From Luscinia megarhynchos (lineage: Eukaryota; Chordata; Aves; Passeriformes; Turdidae), in NCBI GenBank assembly GCA_034336665.1, contig CM067584.1, positions 2,232,001 through 2,296,000 of the forward strand: a DNA stretch of 64,000 bases, written 5' to 3'. The notes under the pieces were generated by a model that was not told the origin of the DNA, ran no database searches, and worked only from the letters and a program-made list of their open reading frames with translations. Made by a program: the position numbers and the translations under genes. Positions 34,268 through 44,830 of the stretch are shown piece after piece. Position 1 is the first letter of the stretch; every line of letters starts with the position of its first letter.

Positions 34268-34585
34268 TGTGGAGACCCAGTTCCCAATGAGAACAAACCC
34301 CGTGCCCTTTCCCTGTCCGTTAACCTTTCGGTCACTCCCACCCGAATTCCCTGTTGGTCCTTTGCCCTGGCCCTTCCCTTGTGGCACCCCCGTGTCCCTC
34401 GGTAATTGGTCCCTGATGCTCTCCCCGCCCTGCTGAGCCCGTGTACTAAACCCAGACCCTCACAAGAAGCCTGGCCTTTGCTCCCTGAACCCTGGATCCA
34501 TGCGTGGCTGAAATAAACATCTCTGTAAAACCTTGCAAAGGCCTTTCCTGCTGATTTCACCCAAAGCAACATCCTAGATGCAACA
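34268..34585 (+). mobile_element. Solo LTR, 318 bp, inserted into the GGATCCCTCT array
   Basis: Begins TGTGGAGACCCAG and ends CTAGATGCAACA. Flanking 6-base duplications TCTCTG are at 34262-34267 and 34586-34591. An ATTGG box is near 34406 and AATAAA at 34512-34517 leaves about 70 bases of R/U5. The minisatellite motif resumes directly on each side, so the unoccupied site is self-evident. TCTCTG is itself a motif of the array, so the duplication alone is weaker evidence than at the other LTRs, but the TG...CA ends coincide exactly with the loss of the array pattern. Confidence 0.88.
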
Positions 34586-34893
34586 TCTCTGGATCTCTTT
34601 GAATCTCTCGGAATATCTCTGGATCTCTTTGGATTCCCCTGGATCCCTCTGGATCCCTTTGAATCCCTCTGGCTTTCCCTGAATACCTCTGGACCCTTCT
34701 GGATCCCTCTGGATCCCCCTGGATCTCTCTGGATCCCTCTGGATCTCTTTGAATCTCTCTGGATCCTTTTAGATCACTCTGAATATTTCTGGAGCCCTCT
34801 GGAGCCCTCTGTATAATTTTGAATCCTTCTGGATCTCTCTGAATCTCTCTGCATCTTTCTCTCTGGATCTTTCTGGATCCCTTTGGATCCCTC
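34586..34893. repeat. 10-bp minisatellite (GGATCCCTCT), right segment
   Basis: Continuation of the 33735 array after the LTR, with more CTCTTTGAAT and GGAGCCCTCT variants. It ends in a CTCTGGATCTTTCTGGATCC run at 34893. Confidence 0.94.
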
Positions 34894-36519
34894 ACGAATG
34901 GGGAGCAGAGCGAGCAGCAGGAGGCTGTGACAGCTCCAGACTCTTCTCTTCTCTCCAGCACTGCAAGAGTGGGAATTTGCTGCTTTGCTGAGTCAATTCT
35001 CTAAATAAAATTCCGGGGCTGTTTGGAAAGAACAGAAACAAAATGTTCCCGTGCCTGGCTTCTCCCCTCTGCTCCATCCGGCTCCCAGCCCGTGTTCTCA
35101 GGAGTTTCCAGCCCCCAGCCCCCCAGAGCTGGAGCTCCAGAAGCTCCTCTGAACAATTCCGAGGGGTTTGGTCTTTACCTTGGGCACATTTCAACTCATT
35201 GCAACTTTAATTAATCCTCACTGACCTGCAGTGAGGGATGAGCCAAGGAGCAGAATTCCTGCCAGGACTGTGAGCAGAACAGGGGCTGAACATTCACTTT
35301 CATTTTTTACCTGAGCAGCCTCCAGCTTGACCCTACAAAGAGGTAAAAGCCCCAAACTGGAAAACTCTGAAAGTTTTATTTATCACCCCGAAGGTTTCTC
35401 TGTTTCACCTCAGCCAGTGAGATTTTTCCACTTCACTGCACTGCTTAAGGTTCACTGGAGATTTCCTGGCTTTAAATCATGGAAAAACCTCACTGCAGTG
35501 AAGTTCCTCCTAACACAGCAATAAATAAAAATATTTATTGGAAAGCAAAGAGGAGGCAGCACCCGAGGGAGTTCTCCGTGGGCAGGGCTGATAATCAGGC
35601 CCAGGCTGCTCAGAATTCCTTGTGCAACCTCACTGGGGCGACTTTCTAAGGAAAATTAAAAGAGAAAATCTGTAAATACACGGAGAGCAGAGAGAATATG
35701 AAATCAGGCTGGTGCTGATGTTTTTTCTCTCTCCCAGTGACTTCAAGCACAACCTGGAGGGTTTTGCTCCTCTTTGGGATTCAAAGACTCAGTTCATAAA
35801 CTGAACCTGCCCAAGTTATCATCGTGGAAATTATTGAGCTCATTCCTGCCATCATTTGCTCTGTTCTCTCTTTTTTTTTTTTTTTTGTGTATATTTGGAT
35901 TTCAGGGCACAATTTGTACCAGTGTCCAATATGGGGTGAACAATAGTTCACAGGCAGAAAGATAAGAGGATTAATAGAGCAAAAAAAATAACAGCACTCG
36001 CTGTTATCTAAAGGTCAAGGAGAACTATAAATTGCATTCACTCGGGGAAAAGGACAAGCACTTGAAAATAAAAAGGCAAATCCTTAAAATGCAGAGCAAA
36101 GTTCACTTCAGCGAGGGTAATTTTTGTAATAATGCAAGGTTCATAATTATGTCTGATTATTATGGTCTATTATAGTGAAATTAGTGAAATTATAGTGAAA
36201 TAACTCCAGATTTTGCTGCCCAGAGTCGAGCATTAATTCCCATTCCTTGAGTGCACTTGTGAGCTAAACCTCACCAGGCTGGAACTGAGCTGGGATTTAC
36301 TGGGCTGGAACTGAGCTGGGATTTACTGGGAGTTGGGAATGGGCAGGAAGGATTTCCCTCACAGCCTCCATGGATTTCATCTCCATTTCCCCCAAAAAAC
36401 CCTGCATTTCCACAGTGTCTGTATGCTTTTAAAACCCATTTAAAACCCCAAATGCTTTTTAATAACCCATTAGGTGTTCCCTATCCAAAAGGGCTGAAAT
36501 TCCCCCAAATCAATTGTGT
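34894..36519. other. Unique sequence, nothing identified
   Basis: Single-copy DNA. AT-rich stretches at 35990-36200 include TCATAATTATGTCTGATTAT. A poly-T run is at 35871-35886. An acceptor-like TTTTTTCTCTCTCCCAG ends at 35737, but the following sequence gives no convincing exon. Confidence 0.5.
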
Positions 36520-36849
36520 ACCTCACCTCACCTCAAGAGATGGAAAATCTCAGGTTCCACAGGAATTACAGAAACTTTTCCTGCCAGACCAACTCTCACT
36601 TTACCCCAAAGGATGAAAATTCTCGGGTACCAGAGGAATTACAGAAACTTTTCCTGCCAGACCAGCCCCACCTCACCCCAAGGGATGGAAAAATCTCAGT
36701 TCTACAGGAATTAAATAAAATTTCTTGCCAGCCCCACCTCACCCCAAGGGATGGAAAATCTCAGTTCTACAGGAATTAAATAAAATTTCTTGCCAGACAA
36801 GCCCCACCTCACCCCAAGGGATGGAAAATCTCGGGTTCCCCAGGAACTG
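36520..36849. repeat. About 65-bp tandem repeat, five copies
   Basis: Each copy has CCCACCTCACCCCAAGGGAT, GGAAAATCTC, a variable GGTTCCACAGG or AGTTCTACAGG, AATTA, and CTTGCCAGAC. Later copies carry AAATAAAATTTCTTGCCAG. Confidence 0.92.
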
Positions 36850-37689
36850 CAGAGCAGAGGGTGTCTGGAGCCTGAGAGCTGTGCAGAGCTCAGGAAGTGC
36901 CAGCCCTGCTTTGGTGCAGGGGATAATGGCCCTGACAAGAACCGTGAGTTCCATCGGAGAAACGAGGCAGGAATTCAGTGGCCAGGGCCTGTCATATTCA
37001 CAAAACGCATTTGTGAGAAGCTGCATCGGGCCAAAGGCTTAATAAATTCAATAAAGTCCCCACTAAATGCATTAGTGCTGCCTGGGTATGATCTTGATAG
37101 ATCGTGGAAGTTGCCCTGGAGCAATTAGCGCTGGGCCAATTGCTGGGATTCAATTGGAACAAAGCGGCGGCACTCGGTAATTTGGTTTTCTCTAATGAGA
37201 GGAAGGGTTTCTGAAGAGGATATGGGCAATAAAAGCTGCAAAAACACAATTTACAATGCGGGGACAAAAGTAAACAGACTTTCAACAAGGCACTCGGGGT
37301 CATCCCAGTTCTGTGGGGCAGAGCTCTCCTGAGGAGAGTGGGGCTGAGTCCCTGCAGCTCGTTAATCCTGGGGAATAATTAATCTCAGACACTCCTGCAC
37401 CATCCTCGCAGACCCATTTCCAGTCCCAGCTCATTTTTGTATGGATAAAGTGAGGATGGAGGGAATTCTGCCGCTAGGAGGGACCCTGATTGTCCCTAGT
37501 CCCTGCTGCTGCTCAGCACAAAGGATGGAATTCTGCACCTGATTAGAGCAGAAAACACCAAAATCCAGCAAAAACCAGCACAAAACCAGCAAAAAAGGCA
37601 AAAACAGCAAAAACCAGCAAAACCAGCACCTGAACCCCAGCCCAGCCTCACCTCGCTCCAGCTGCAAGCCCGCAATTAGTCCCAGCAAA
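36850..37689. other. Unique sequence with a short AAAACCAGCA repeat
   Basis: AACCAGCAAAA-type decamers occur at about 37557-37627. The remainder is single-copy with no identified gene. Confidence 0.55.
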
Positions 37690-38000
37690 ACTGTGTTTGC
37701 TTCTGGAACTAATTAGAGATGAAGAAAGTGGCTCACTTTTGATAATTACATGGTTGTGTCCCATCTATCAGGCACTGTTAAATTGTTGTTATATTAATGT
37801 AAAGCTCATAATCACTGCTGTTGGAAATTGAATAAATGTTCCTGCCAATTCTCTAACGCAATTAATTTACATAAAAGCCTCTGGAACTAAAATTGAAATG
37901 ATATACATCTTTCCGAGGGTTTCATTTAAAACAAAGCTAAATAATGGAGAAATTACAGATCTCCTTTCTTTTCTCTTCACATTCTTATGTTTACTGAAGT
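37690..38000. promoter_or_regulatory. Possible conserved non-coding element cluster
   Basis: Complex, non-repetitive and AT-rich with many homeodomain-like cores (AACTAATTAGAG, GATAATTACATGG, CGCAATTAATTTACATAA). It differs from the surrounding repeat-laden DNA in having no tandem structure over 300 bases. Function is inferred from texture only. Confidence 0.2.
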
Positions 38001-39004
38001 TAATGGCCAAATAATCACTGGGATGTGCCTAAACTGAAGTTCAGCTCTTTATTCAGGAATTTGCAGTTCAAGCTCTGACACTGTTGATCCAGACACGACT
38101 TTTGATTTATCCTTTTAAGTGTCATACTGTGGATTAAATTTATATTTTTTATGTCTTCATAAGGCAGTTTTTGATAACCTGGGGGTGAGTGGTAAAATTG
38201 TTTTTGTATTTTTTTATGTTTATTTTCTTGGGGGTTTTTTTAATGTTATCATATAGATAAGATGCTCCACAAGTTCATCTTCTGGATTATTTTTGCTATT
38301 GTTAACTAGTTACCCAAATAAAAGTATTAGTTACTTCTGCAAACGTTAATACAGTCTCTTCAATCAGCAGGAGAAACTGGAGGAACATCAGGAATCCTTC
38401 CTGGGAAGGATCCTGAATCCCTGAAGGCCATCACCAGCCACTCTCAGTTTTTATGACTCTGGCTGATGTTTATATCTTTATTTTATATTTTTATTTGTAT
38501 TTTTTTACAGCCTGCCACAGTTGTTCAAGGAGAGGAGCTGACTTGAGAGGCAGAGGGCAAATAGATCTGGGTTTAACTTCCCCGAATTTCCCTGGTTTTA
38601 TTTCCTTCCCATTCAGCAAGGAACGGTCAGCAGCTGATTTATGGGGTCGTGCTCCTCCCGAGAAGTTTGTGCTAATGCCATAAAAATCTTGGAGGGCCAG
38701 GAACTCTAATAAAACAGGAATTAGGAGATGAGGAGAGTCATGAAATCAACACTGAGGTCTGGCTGAGATGTGCTCAGGTCAGTAATGCCAAAAGTTTTAC
38801 CTTGGCTGGGGTGGGAAATCCTCTCACCTTGGCACAGGTGGGGACAGAGCCCTGTGTGTGTGGGGGACCCCAGGGTGGTGTCCTGGGGGCTCACAGGTTT
38901 GATGTTTCGAGACAAGGCTCCAGTAGGATTTCCTCTCCCCAAAAAACCAACCCCAGCACTGGGCTGGGCAAAATTTAAACTGAAATTTAAAATTTAATTT
39001 TTAA
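38001..39004. other. Unique sequence, nothing identified
   Basis: AT-rich with T-rich runs (38130-38240). No supported gene. Confidence 0.5.
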
Positions 39005-39009
39005 ATTTG

Positions 39010-39718
39010 TGCGTTGGGTTGATGTGGCCAGAAATGTGAATTCTGTCCCCATCTGTTGAAGCCGGGTGGGGCAGTGACCCTGATCTCAGTGGGAGATATC
39101 TCCTGTTAATGGGCCATTTTTAAACCAGCTGGGGCAATCATCTTTATCTTTTCCACAGCCCATCCTCCCTCCAGGAGACATCTCCTGTTAATGGCCATTG
39201 AGTCCCAGTGCATGACTGATAAAATTACATCATCCCACTGGGAGATGCCCCACCTAGGGGGAGGAGCCAAACATTTCCTACCTGGATAAAATCTGAAATT
39301 TTGGACAGCAAGTTACTTTATTTTCATTGGGTTCCAGAGGAAAACCAGACCTTTCCACATCATCCCTGGACCTTCAGAGGAAACTGCACCTTCTACAGGA
39401 GCACTGCTCCAGCTGAACCACACCTGCCACTGCAGGAGGATGCAGCCACCATTGAATGGGACTGCTGCCAACACCCTGCCTGACTGACGGGTGTCAGCTT
39501 GGATTCTGACTCTGGCAGGGTTTTGGGATTGTTCTGTGTAATACTGCATTTCTATTTTAATTTTTCTAGTAAAGAACTGTTATTCCTATTCCCCTATCTT
39601 TTCCTGAGAGCTCCTTAATTTCAAAATTACAATAATTTAGAGGGAGGGGGTTTACATTCTCCATTTAAAGAGAAGTTTCTGCCTTTATTGGCAGACACCT
39701 GTCCTTCAAACCAGGACA
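39010..39718 (+). mobile_element. Solo LTR, 709 bp, passerine ERV type
   Basis: Begins TGCGTTGGGTTGATGTGG and ends CAAACCAGGACA, with exact 5-base duplications ATTTG at 39005-39009 and 39719-39723. A TATA-like GATAAAAT lies at 39285-39292, and CTAGTAAAGAACTG near 39570 probably holds a variant polyadenylation signal (AGTAAA). The 5-bp duplication suits an ERVL-like or some class II elements. The terminal about 104 bases match, in inverted orientation, the LTR cut by the window end at 63896. The long CACTGGGAGAT and TCTCCTGTTAATGG blocks occur twice, indicating an internal duplication in U3. Confidence 0.92.
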
Positions 39719-39723
39719 ATTTG

Positions 39724-40695
39724 GAAAGGCAAAATGGATGTTCAGGACTTGGGCTGCAGTCCCTGCAGGCAGGGTCACGAATTCTACAGCTCTGCATTAA
39801 ACACAGGCAATAATGGGGTGTGTTATTAATGATTAATAATAATCCTGCTTTGGGGTGGGATTGCAGGGTCCTGCCCAACCTGTTCTGGGAAATCTCCATC
39901 CAACCCTCTGCTCCAGCCCTGCCCTCCTCAGAGCTGTGGGTTCTGGGATGACATTTGGGGTGACCAAATTGGATTTGAGGTCCAGAGCCACCCCCAGCCC
40001 CCAGAGCTGAGGAACTGCAAGGATTTTGTGAGAAAACAAACCAAACCCATCACCAGCCCTCCTCTGGGCTGGGATTTATAATTTCACCTGCTGAGAGCTC
40101 ACAGACAGCTCGGTTTAGCTGGAGATGGGAGAATAAAATGTCTGCAGCTCCTAATTCTCAGTTCATCTGGGCCCTTTGGGGCTGAACAAATCAAAAGAGG
40201 AAAAAATTCCCACACAGCCTCAGAGTAACTTAAACCTCCTTGACTTTCTGCATCTCAGAATTTGGCCTTAAAGCATCGATGAGAATTTAATACTCACCAA
40301 TAACTAAAATAATCCCTGATTTCAACTCTCTTTCAGCTCTCAAGGTGTTAAAAGTAGAATTAATAATGATTTTAACCTGATATTATTGCTATTGTTTCCC
40401 TGCAAACAGCAGAGCATGGAGGGAGAAGGAGCTTGCCATGTTTTATTTTTATACACCCAGAAAAGGAGAGCAGAGCCAATAAACAGAGGGTGTCCTACAC
40501 GAGCTCCAATATTGTATAAATCATGAATAATGCATCAGGCAGAAATGAGAAACTGCAACAGAATCAAACCTATATGGAAATAAATAAAACATAACAGCAC
40601 AAGTGCAATCATGTCGGCCGTGTTGATAAAAATGTGTTTGTGTTTGGGCAAGGAAGAGGAGGGAGGAACTTCTCTGGTAAATGACTGCAAGAGGA

Positions 40696-40696
<1 letters not shown>
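39724..40696. other. Unique sequence, nothing identified
   Basis: Single-copy DNA, AT-rich from 40260. No supported gene or element. Confidence 0.5.

Positions 40697-40761
<65 letters not shown>
40697..40761. repeat. (AAT)n microsatellite, about 21 units
   Basis: A perfect trinucleotide repeat, probably length polymorphic. A reverse-orientation (TTA)n of similar length lies at 57390-57458. Confidence 0.98.
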
Positions 40762-40881
40762 TAGAAATAAAACAACCAACATGGAGAGGGTAATTAGCAA
40801 ATGAATATCCAGCTCAGGGAGGCTGCAGGGTGGGGGGAGCCAAGAGTGACAGGAGATGGAAAAAGGGGTTGGGAGGAGAAT

Positions 40882-41030
40882 TTGGGAAGGATGGGAATAC
40901 AGGACTGGGTTTGGAATTTTGGGGAGGATGGGGTGCAGGGTCTAGCAAGGCTGGGTCTGGATCTTTGGGAGGATGGGATGCAGGGTTTAGCAAGGCTGGG
41001 TCTGGATCTTTGGGAGGATGGGATGCACAC
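40882..41030. repeat. 45-bp tandem repeat, about three copies
   Basis: GGAGGATGGGATGCAGGGTT, TAGCAAGGCTGGGTCTGG and ATCTTTG are repeated, with the first copy diverged. Confidence 0.9.
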
Positions 41031-42169
41031 CCTGCAGAGGCTCCTGCCCTGCAGCATCTCTAATTCCACACCTGGAATTGCTCTGTCCCAGGAAATCAGA
41101 GGGGATTTAGGAACTGGGTGAAATCTCAGCTCTAGTCTCAGGTCTTGGGGGTTCAATCCCAGCTTTACCTTCCCAAGAGGGCTGTTGGGACAGCCAGGGC
41201 CTTCCTGCCCTCTGCAGGGCAGGACAGTTAAAAAGGAAGGAGGTGGCTCCTGGTTTGCCATCCCTCTGGAATCTGCTCCATGTCCCTGCTCCAGGAGCTG
41301 CTCTCACCCTTTATTGCCCTTTCCTGGAGCAGAGCTCCTCACAAAAAGCAGCTCTGGGCGTTTGGATCATCAGCCAAGCCCAGCAGAGCCCAGGTTTAAT
41401 GGGATCCAAAGGAAACTTGACTCAAGGACAAAACCTCCACTCCCCCCGTAATGATCCCTGTGTTTCCAAGGAAATCTCTTCCCCCTAAGATTACCAGCAA
41501 CATTTAATGCAAATTGGATGCATCCCTCTTTTCTTTAAGACTCAAAATAATCTATGCATATCTTTCTATTACTTCTCAGAGCCATTAGGCAGGATGAGTT
41601 CATATTTTTTATTCCCTTTGCACACTGAATGCTTCTGCTTCCTTTGGGGTGGCAGCTTTTATTATTGGAGTCAGCAAAACCTGAGCAATCCCATTACCTG
41701 CTCCCCCTGCTCCCCCTGCTCCAACCACCCGTGATTTACGAGCCAAAATCGCGGCTTGGATGGCTCAGAGCCGTTTCCACTTTCAAACAAAACCCAAAAT
41801 AACTGATCAGAATTGCTCTGATTATTACAGCCGCGACAATTAACGGATGGGAGCCGTTCCCCAAATCTGCTGTTCCCTTCTCTTTCAAGCCTCAGCTCAT
41901 CAAAGGGGAGATTTGGCTCCTCACAAAGCAGTTAAGGGATGGATGATAACACTCTTGAAGCAGCACAGAAATGTGATAGCAGCTGAAAAAGCCACCAGGA
42001 GCAGGAAGAACTGAATAGCAAAGTTAGATAAAATCTGATCAAAAATAGAGCTTGCCTCCTTTTTTGTTGGTGTGTTTTTTTAATGGAGATATTTAATCCA
42101 GTGCCTTTACTGCTTTGGGAATCTGAGCCCAGGTGGATTATCTAGGAGATATTTGAGCCCAGGTAGTTT
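41031..42169. other. Unique sequence, nothing identified
   Basis: Single-copy mixed DNA. No supported gene or element. Confidence 0.5.
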
Positions 42170-42262
42170 CTATAGGATAAATATTCTGAGTTAGAAAGTG
42201 CCCACAAGGATCATTGAGCCCAACTCTTAAGCAAATGGCCCACACTGAACAAATATATTATA
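42170..42262 (-). mobile_element. CR1 LINE 3' end fragment
   Basis: The plus strand carries GAGTTAGAAAGTGCCCACAA, GGATCATTGAGCCCAACTC and TTAAGCAAATGGCCCACACTG, the antisense of the conserved CR1 3' UTR (GAGTTGGACTCGATGATCC, TTGTGGGTCCCTTCCAACTC). The left edge, TAGGATAAATATTCTGAGTT, corresponds to the beginning of a decayed CR1 tail. Only about 90 bases of the 3' end remain, as is usual for 5'-truncated CR1 copies. Confidence 0.75.
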
Positions 42263-43280
42263 AATATAATAATATACAGATCTATTTCAGGAAGCCCTGT
42301 AGGTTTTTAGTTACTTCTGGCTGTAAAACCCTGGGAATTCTGTTCTTTTTCCTCCCACCACAGCCAAAATAACCCCAGGAACGAGGATTACAAAGGATGG
42401 GGACTTTGCTCTGCACAAGTTCATGGTGATGACCAGTTAAAAAAAAATTGAAGCTGATTTTCCCCTTCCCTGCAGCAGCTCTGGGGGCTCAGAGAGGAGC
42501 TGAATTCCCTGTGCCAGCCCCAAGATGCTGCTCAGGATTCCCCAGGGCAGGAGCAGCTCTGCCCTCCCCAGGCAATCCCCGGGTGATTTAATGTGATTTA
42601 CTGCAACTCGTGACTTCTCACATTTAATGAAGTGAAGCCCTCTGCGAGCAGCTCCCAGGGCTGAGATCCCGGGAATTTCCAGCATTTCTGACCTTATTAC
42701 AAAGCACTTTTTGCCTGAGTGCTCTGCAGCCTAACAGGAGCTGTCAGGGGAATCCCAGCCATTCTTTATAACTGGGTGTGAAAAAGCTTCATCCCCGCAC
42801 AAACACAGCTTAAAAATGGCATTTAATGCTAACTCAGAACAGCAGGGAGCAACAAGCTCCTCTTTAAGGCCAATATTAATTTCAATTATGCTGCTGAACT
42901 CTGCAGGGTAAACAAAAAGTGCTAAACAGGAGCTGCTCCTTCAGCCAGGGCAGCAATAAAAACCCTCCAGGGACCCTGGGCTTGCTCCTCACTTGAAATT
43001 TGGAACCTGAGATGCAGCTTCCAAGTCCCTAAAACTGCTAAATCCGTGCCTCAGTGTGGCAGGCTGGAAGTGATCATTAATTAAAACCTGCTGGAAGCTC
43101 GTTAAAAATGAGATGCTCACTGTGCCAAGTCCTTTATGGCCTGAGTGTAGGGATGTGTTCAGACACCTGGGGTTGTTTTATTTGGGATGCTTTGGGTGGA
43201 AATTCCTCATTCCAGAACTCTGGTGGGATCTGAACCTCGCAGTTCTGGGAGCACAAAATGTTCTGGAAAGGCCCAGAATA
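42263..43280. other. Unique sequence, nothing identified
   Basis: Single-copy DNA. No supported gene. Confidence 0.5.
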
Positions 43281-43410
43281 TTCTGGAAAATCCCAAAGCT
43301 GCTTTTACTCTCCCAAAATATCTCCAGATGTGCAGAGAAGTCTCTGGAATATCCCAAAGCTGCTTGTGCTCCCCAAAACGTCTCCAGATGTGCAGAGCAG
43401 CCTCTGGAAT
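43281..43410. repeat. 60- to 64-bp tandem duplication, two copies
   Basis: TCTGGAAAATCCCAAAGCTG and TCTGGAATATCCCAAAGCTG start the copies. Each continues through CTCCCCAAAA(C/T)(A/G)TCTCC and AGATGTGCAGAG. Confidence 0.88.
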
Positions 43411-43960
43411 AACCTTCCACGCTGGATTGTTGTTCAGAACAAAGAGCAAAAAGCTCATTTAAAATCTCTGTTTATTCCCTTTTTGCCCAGCTCCATCCCA
43501 AGGGAGCTGCATCTCCTCCTCCTACTCCTCCTGATCCCACAAAACAGCCCAAAGATTGCAATTTCCAAACCTCATTCTTTGTACTTTTCTAATCTCTGCA
43601 GTGAGGGTTTAACAGAGGTTTCTGTGTTTGCTGCTGTTGTTTGTTGGTTTTTTGGTTTTTTTTTTAATACCAGGTCGTTCAGAACTTTGATTTGATTGCT
43701 GGAGGAAACCAAATTGTTGCTGCTCAATCTGCTGGAAATGCTCCCCATGGAGAGGCCACTCAGAGCTGTCAGGGCTGGGCTGGAGGGATGAGAAAATCAA
43801 ATCTGCTCAAATCACCTCCCAGTTCAGCCTTTCCTCTGTTTTAAATAAGAATTCCTGCTTGTTTTCCTGAGCAAAAGGAGAAATCCCCCTGGGCCGTGCC
43901 ACCCCTTGGGTACTGTGGGGAAAGTTTGTCTTTAAAAGTGGGAAATTCGTTATTCCAGTG
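43411..43960. other. Unique sequence, nothing identified
   Basis: Single-copy DNA with a T-rich GTTTTTTGGTTTTTTTTTTA stretch near 43648. No supported gene. Confidence 0.5.
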
Positions 43961-44238
43961 GGGATGGGATGGGATGGGATGGGATGGGATGGGATGGGAT
44001 GGGATGGGATGGGATGGGATGGGATGGGATGGGATGGGATGGGATGGGATGGGATGGGATGGGATGGGATGGGATGGGATGGATGGGATGGGATGGGATG
44101 GGATGGGATGGGATGGGATGGAATGGGATGGATGGGATGGGATGGGATGGGATGGGATGGGATGGGATGGGATGGGATGGGATGGGATGGGATGGGATGG
44201 GATGGGATGGGATGGGATGGGATGGGATGGGATGGGAT
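43961..44238. repeat. (GGGAT)n pentamer array, about 55 units
   Basis: Nearly perfect GGGAT repeats with three short interruptions (GGATGGATG near 44079, GGAATGG near 44120, GGATGGATG near 44129). On the plus strand every unit contributes a GGG separated from the next by AT, giving a long uninterrupted series of potential G-quadruplexes. False open frames on both strands read as MGWDG or HPIPS repeats. Confidence 0.98.
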
Positions 44239-44640
44239 CTACTGGATTTGGGATTTGGGATGGGACCCATGGGATTTAGCATGGGATTTATGGGATTTGA
44301 GATGGGATTTGGGATGGGTTTAACTCTGTGGGGCTGCAATGGGACAGGATCAGCAAACCCCACACAGATTCACATTCTGGGCTCAATCCTGGACCCCTGG
44401 AGTTTTAAGGGGAGCATGGTGGGCTGGGGGCTTTTTTCCTGCCTCTCACACCTGAACAAATCCCAAGCAACCAAAATCAATCAGAACCTGCTGGGGAGAA
44501 CCAGCAATTCCTTATTTTCATCCCAGAAGGATGCACAGGTCGGATTTAGAGGAAGCAAGTGAAGGTTTGTCCTTCACTCTGGGCGAGCAGCTCGCCCCCC
44601 AGGTCCATCCCTGCCTCTGTTTGGGCTGCCAGGCGCTGTT
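44239..44640. other. Array-derived flank then unique sequence
   Basis: GGGATTTGGGATGGG-type words continue to about 44322 as a degenerate edge of the array. The remainder is unique with no identified gene. Confidence 0.6.
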
Positions 44641-44830
44641 GTTCTGCAAATTAATAACGAGAGAATTGATATTTATTTACTAGAGATGCTCTCCTTGACT
44701 CGAGGAGCCAACAGCAGAGTGGAGATGAGCTTGTGAAGCGGTGCAGAAAAAGAAATCTAATCTTGGCAAATTAGATAATAGAGAGCACTATTAACTGTGG
44801 TTCAGATATCCTGGCTGATAATCTGCATTA
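44641..44830. promoter_or_regulatory. Possible conserved non-coding element
   Basis: Complex AT-rich sequence including GCAAATTAATAACGAGAGAA, TCTTGGCAAATTAGATAATA and ACTATTAACTGTGGTTCAG (a RUNX-like TGTGGTT). Evidence is texture and motif content only. Confidence 0.15.

Noticed and set aside
33805..34961. IQRDPEGSRE repeat protein up to 219 codons on the minus strand
   Set aside because: Encoded by the 10-bp GGATCCCTCT array and interrupted by a solo LTR; there is no start or promoter context.
43896..44562. MGWDG and HPIPS repeat proteins
   Set aside because: Translation of the GGGAT microsatellite on both strands.
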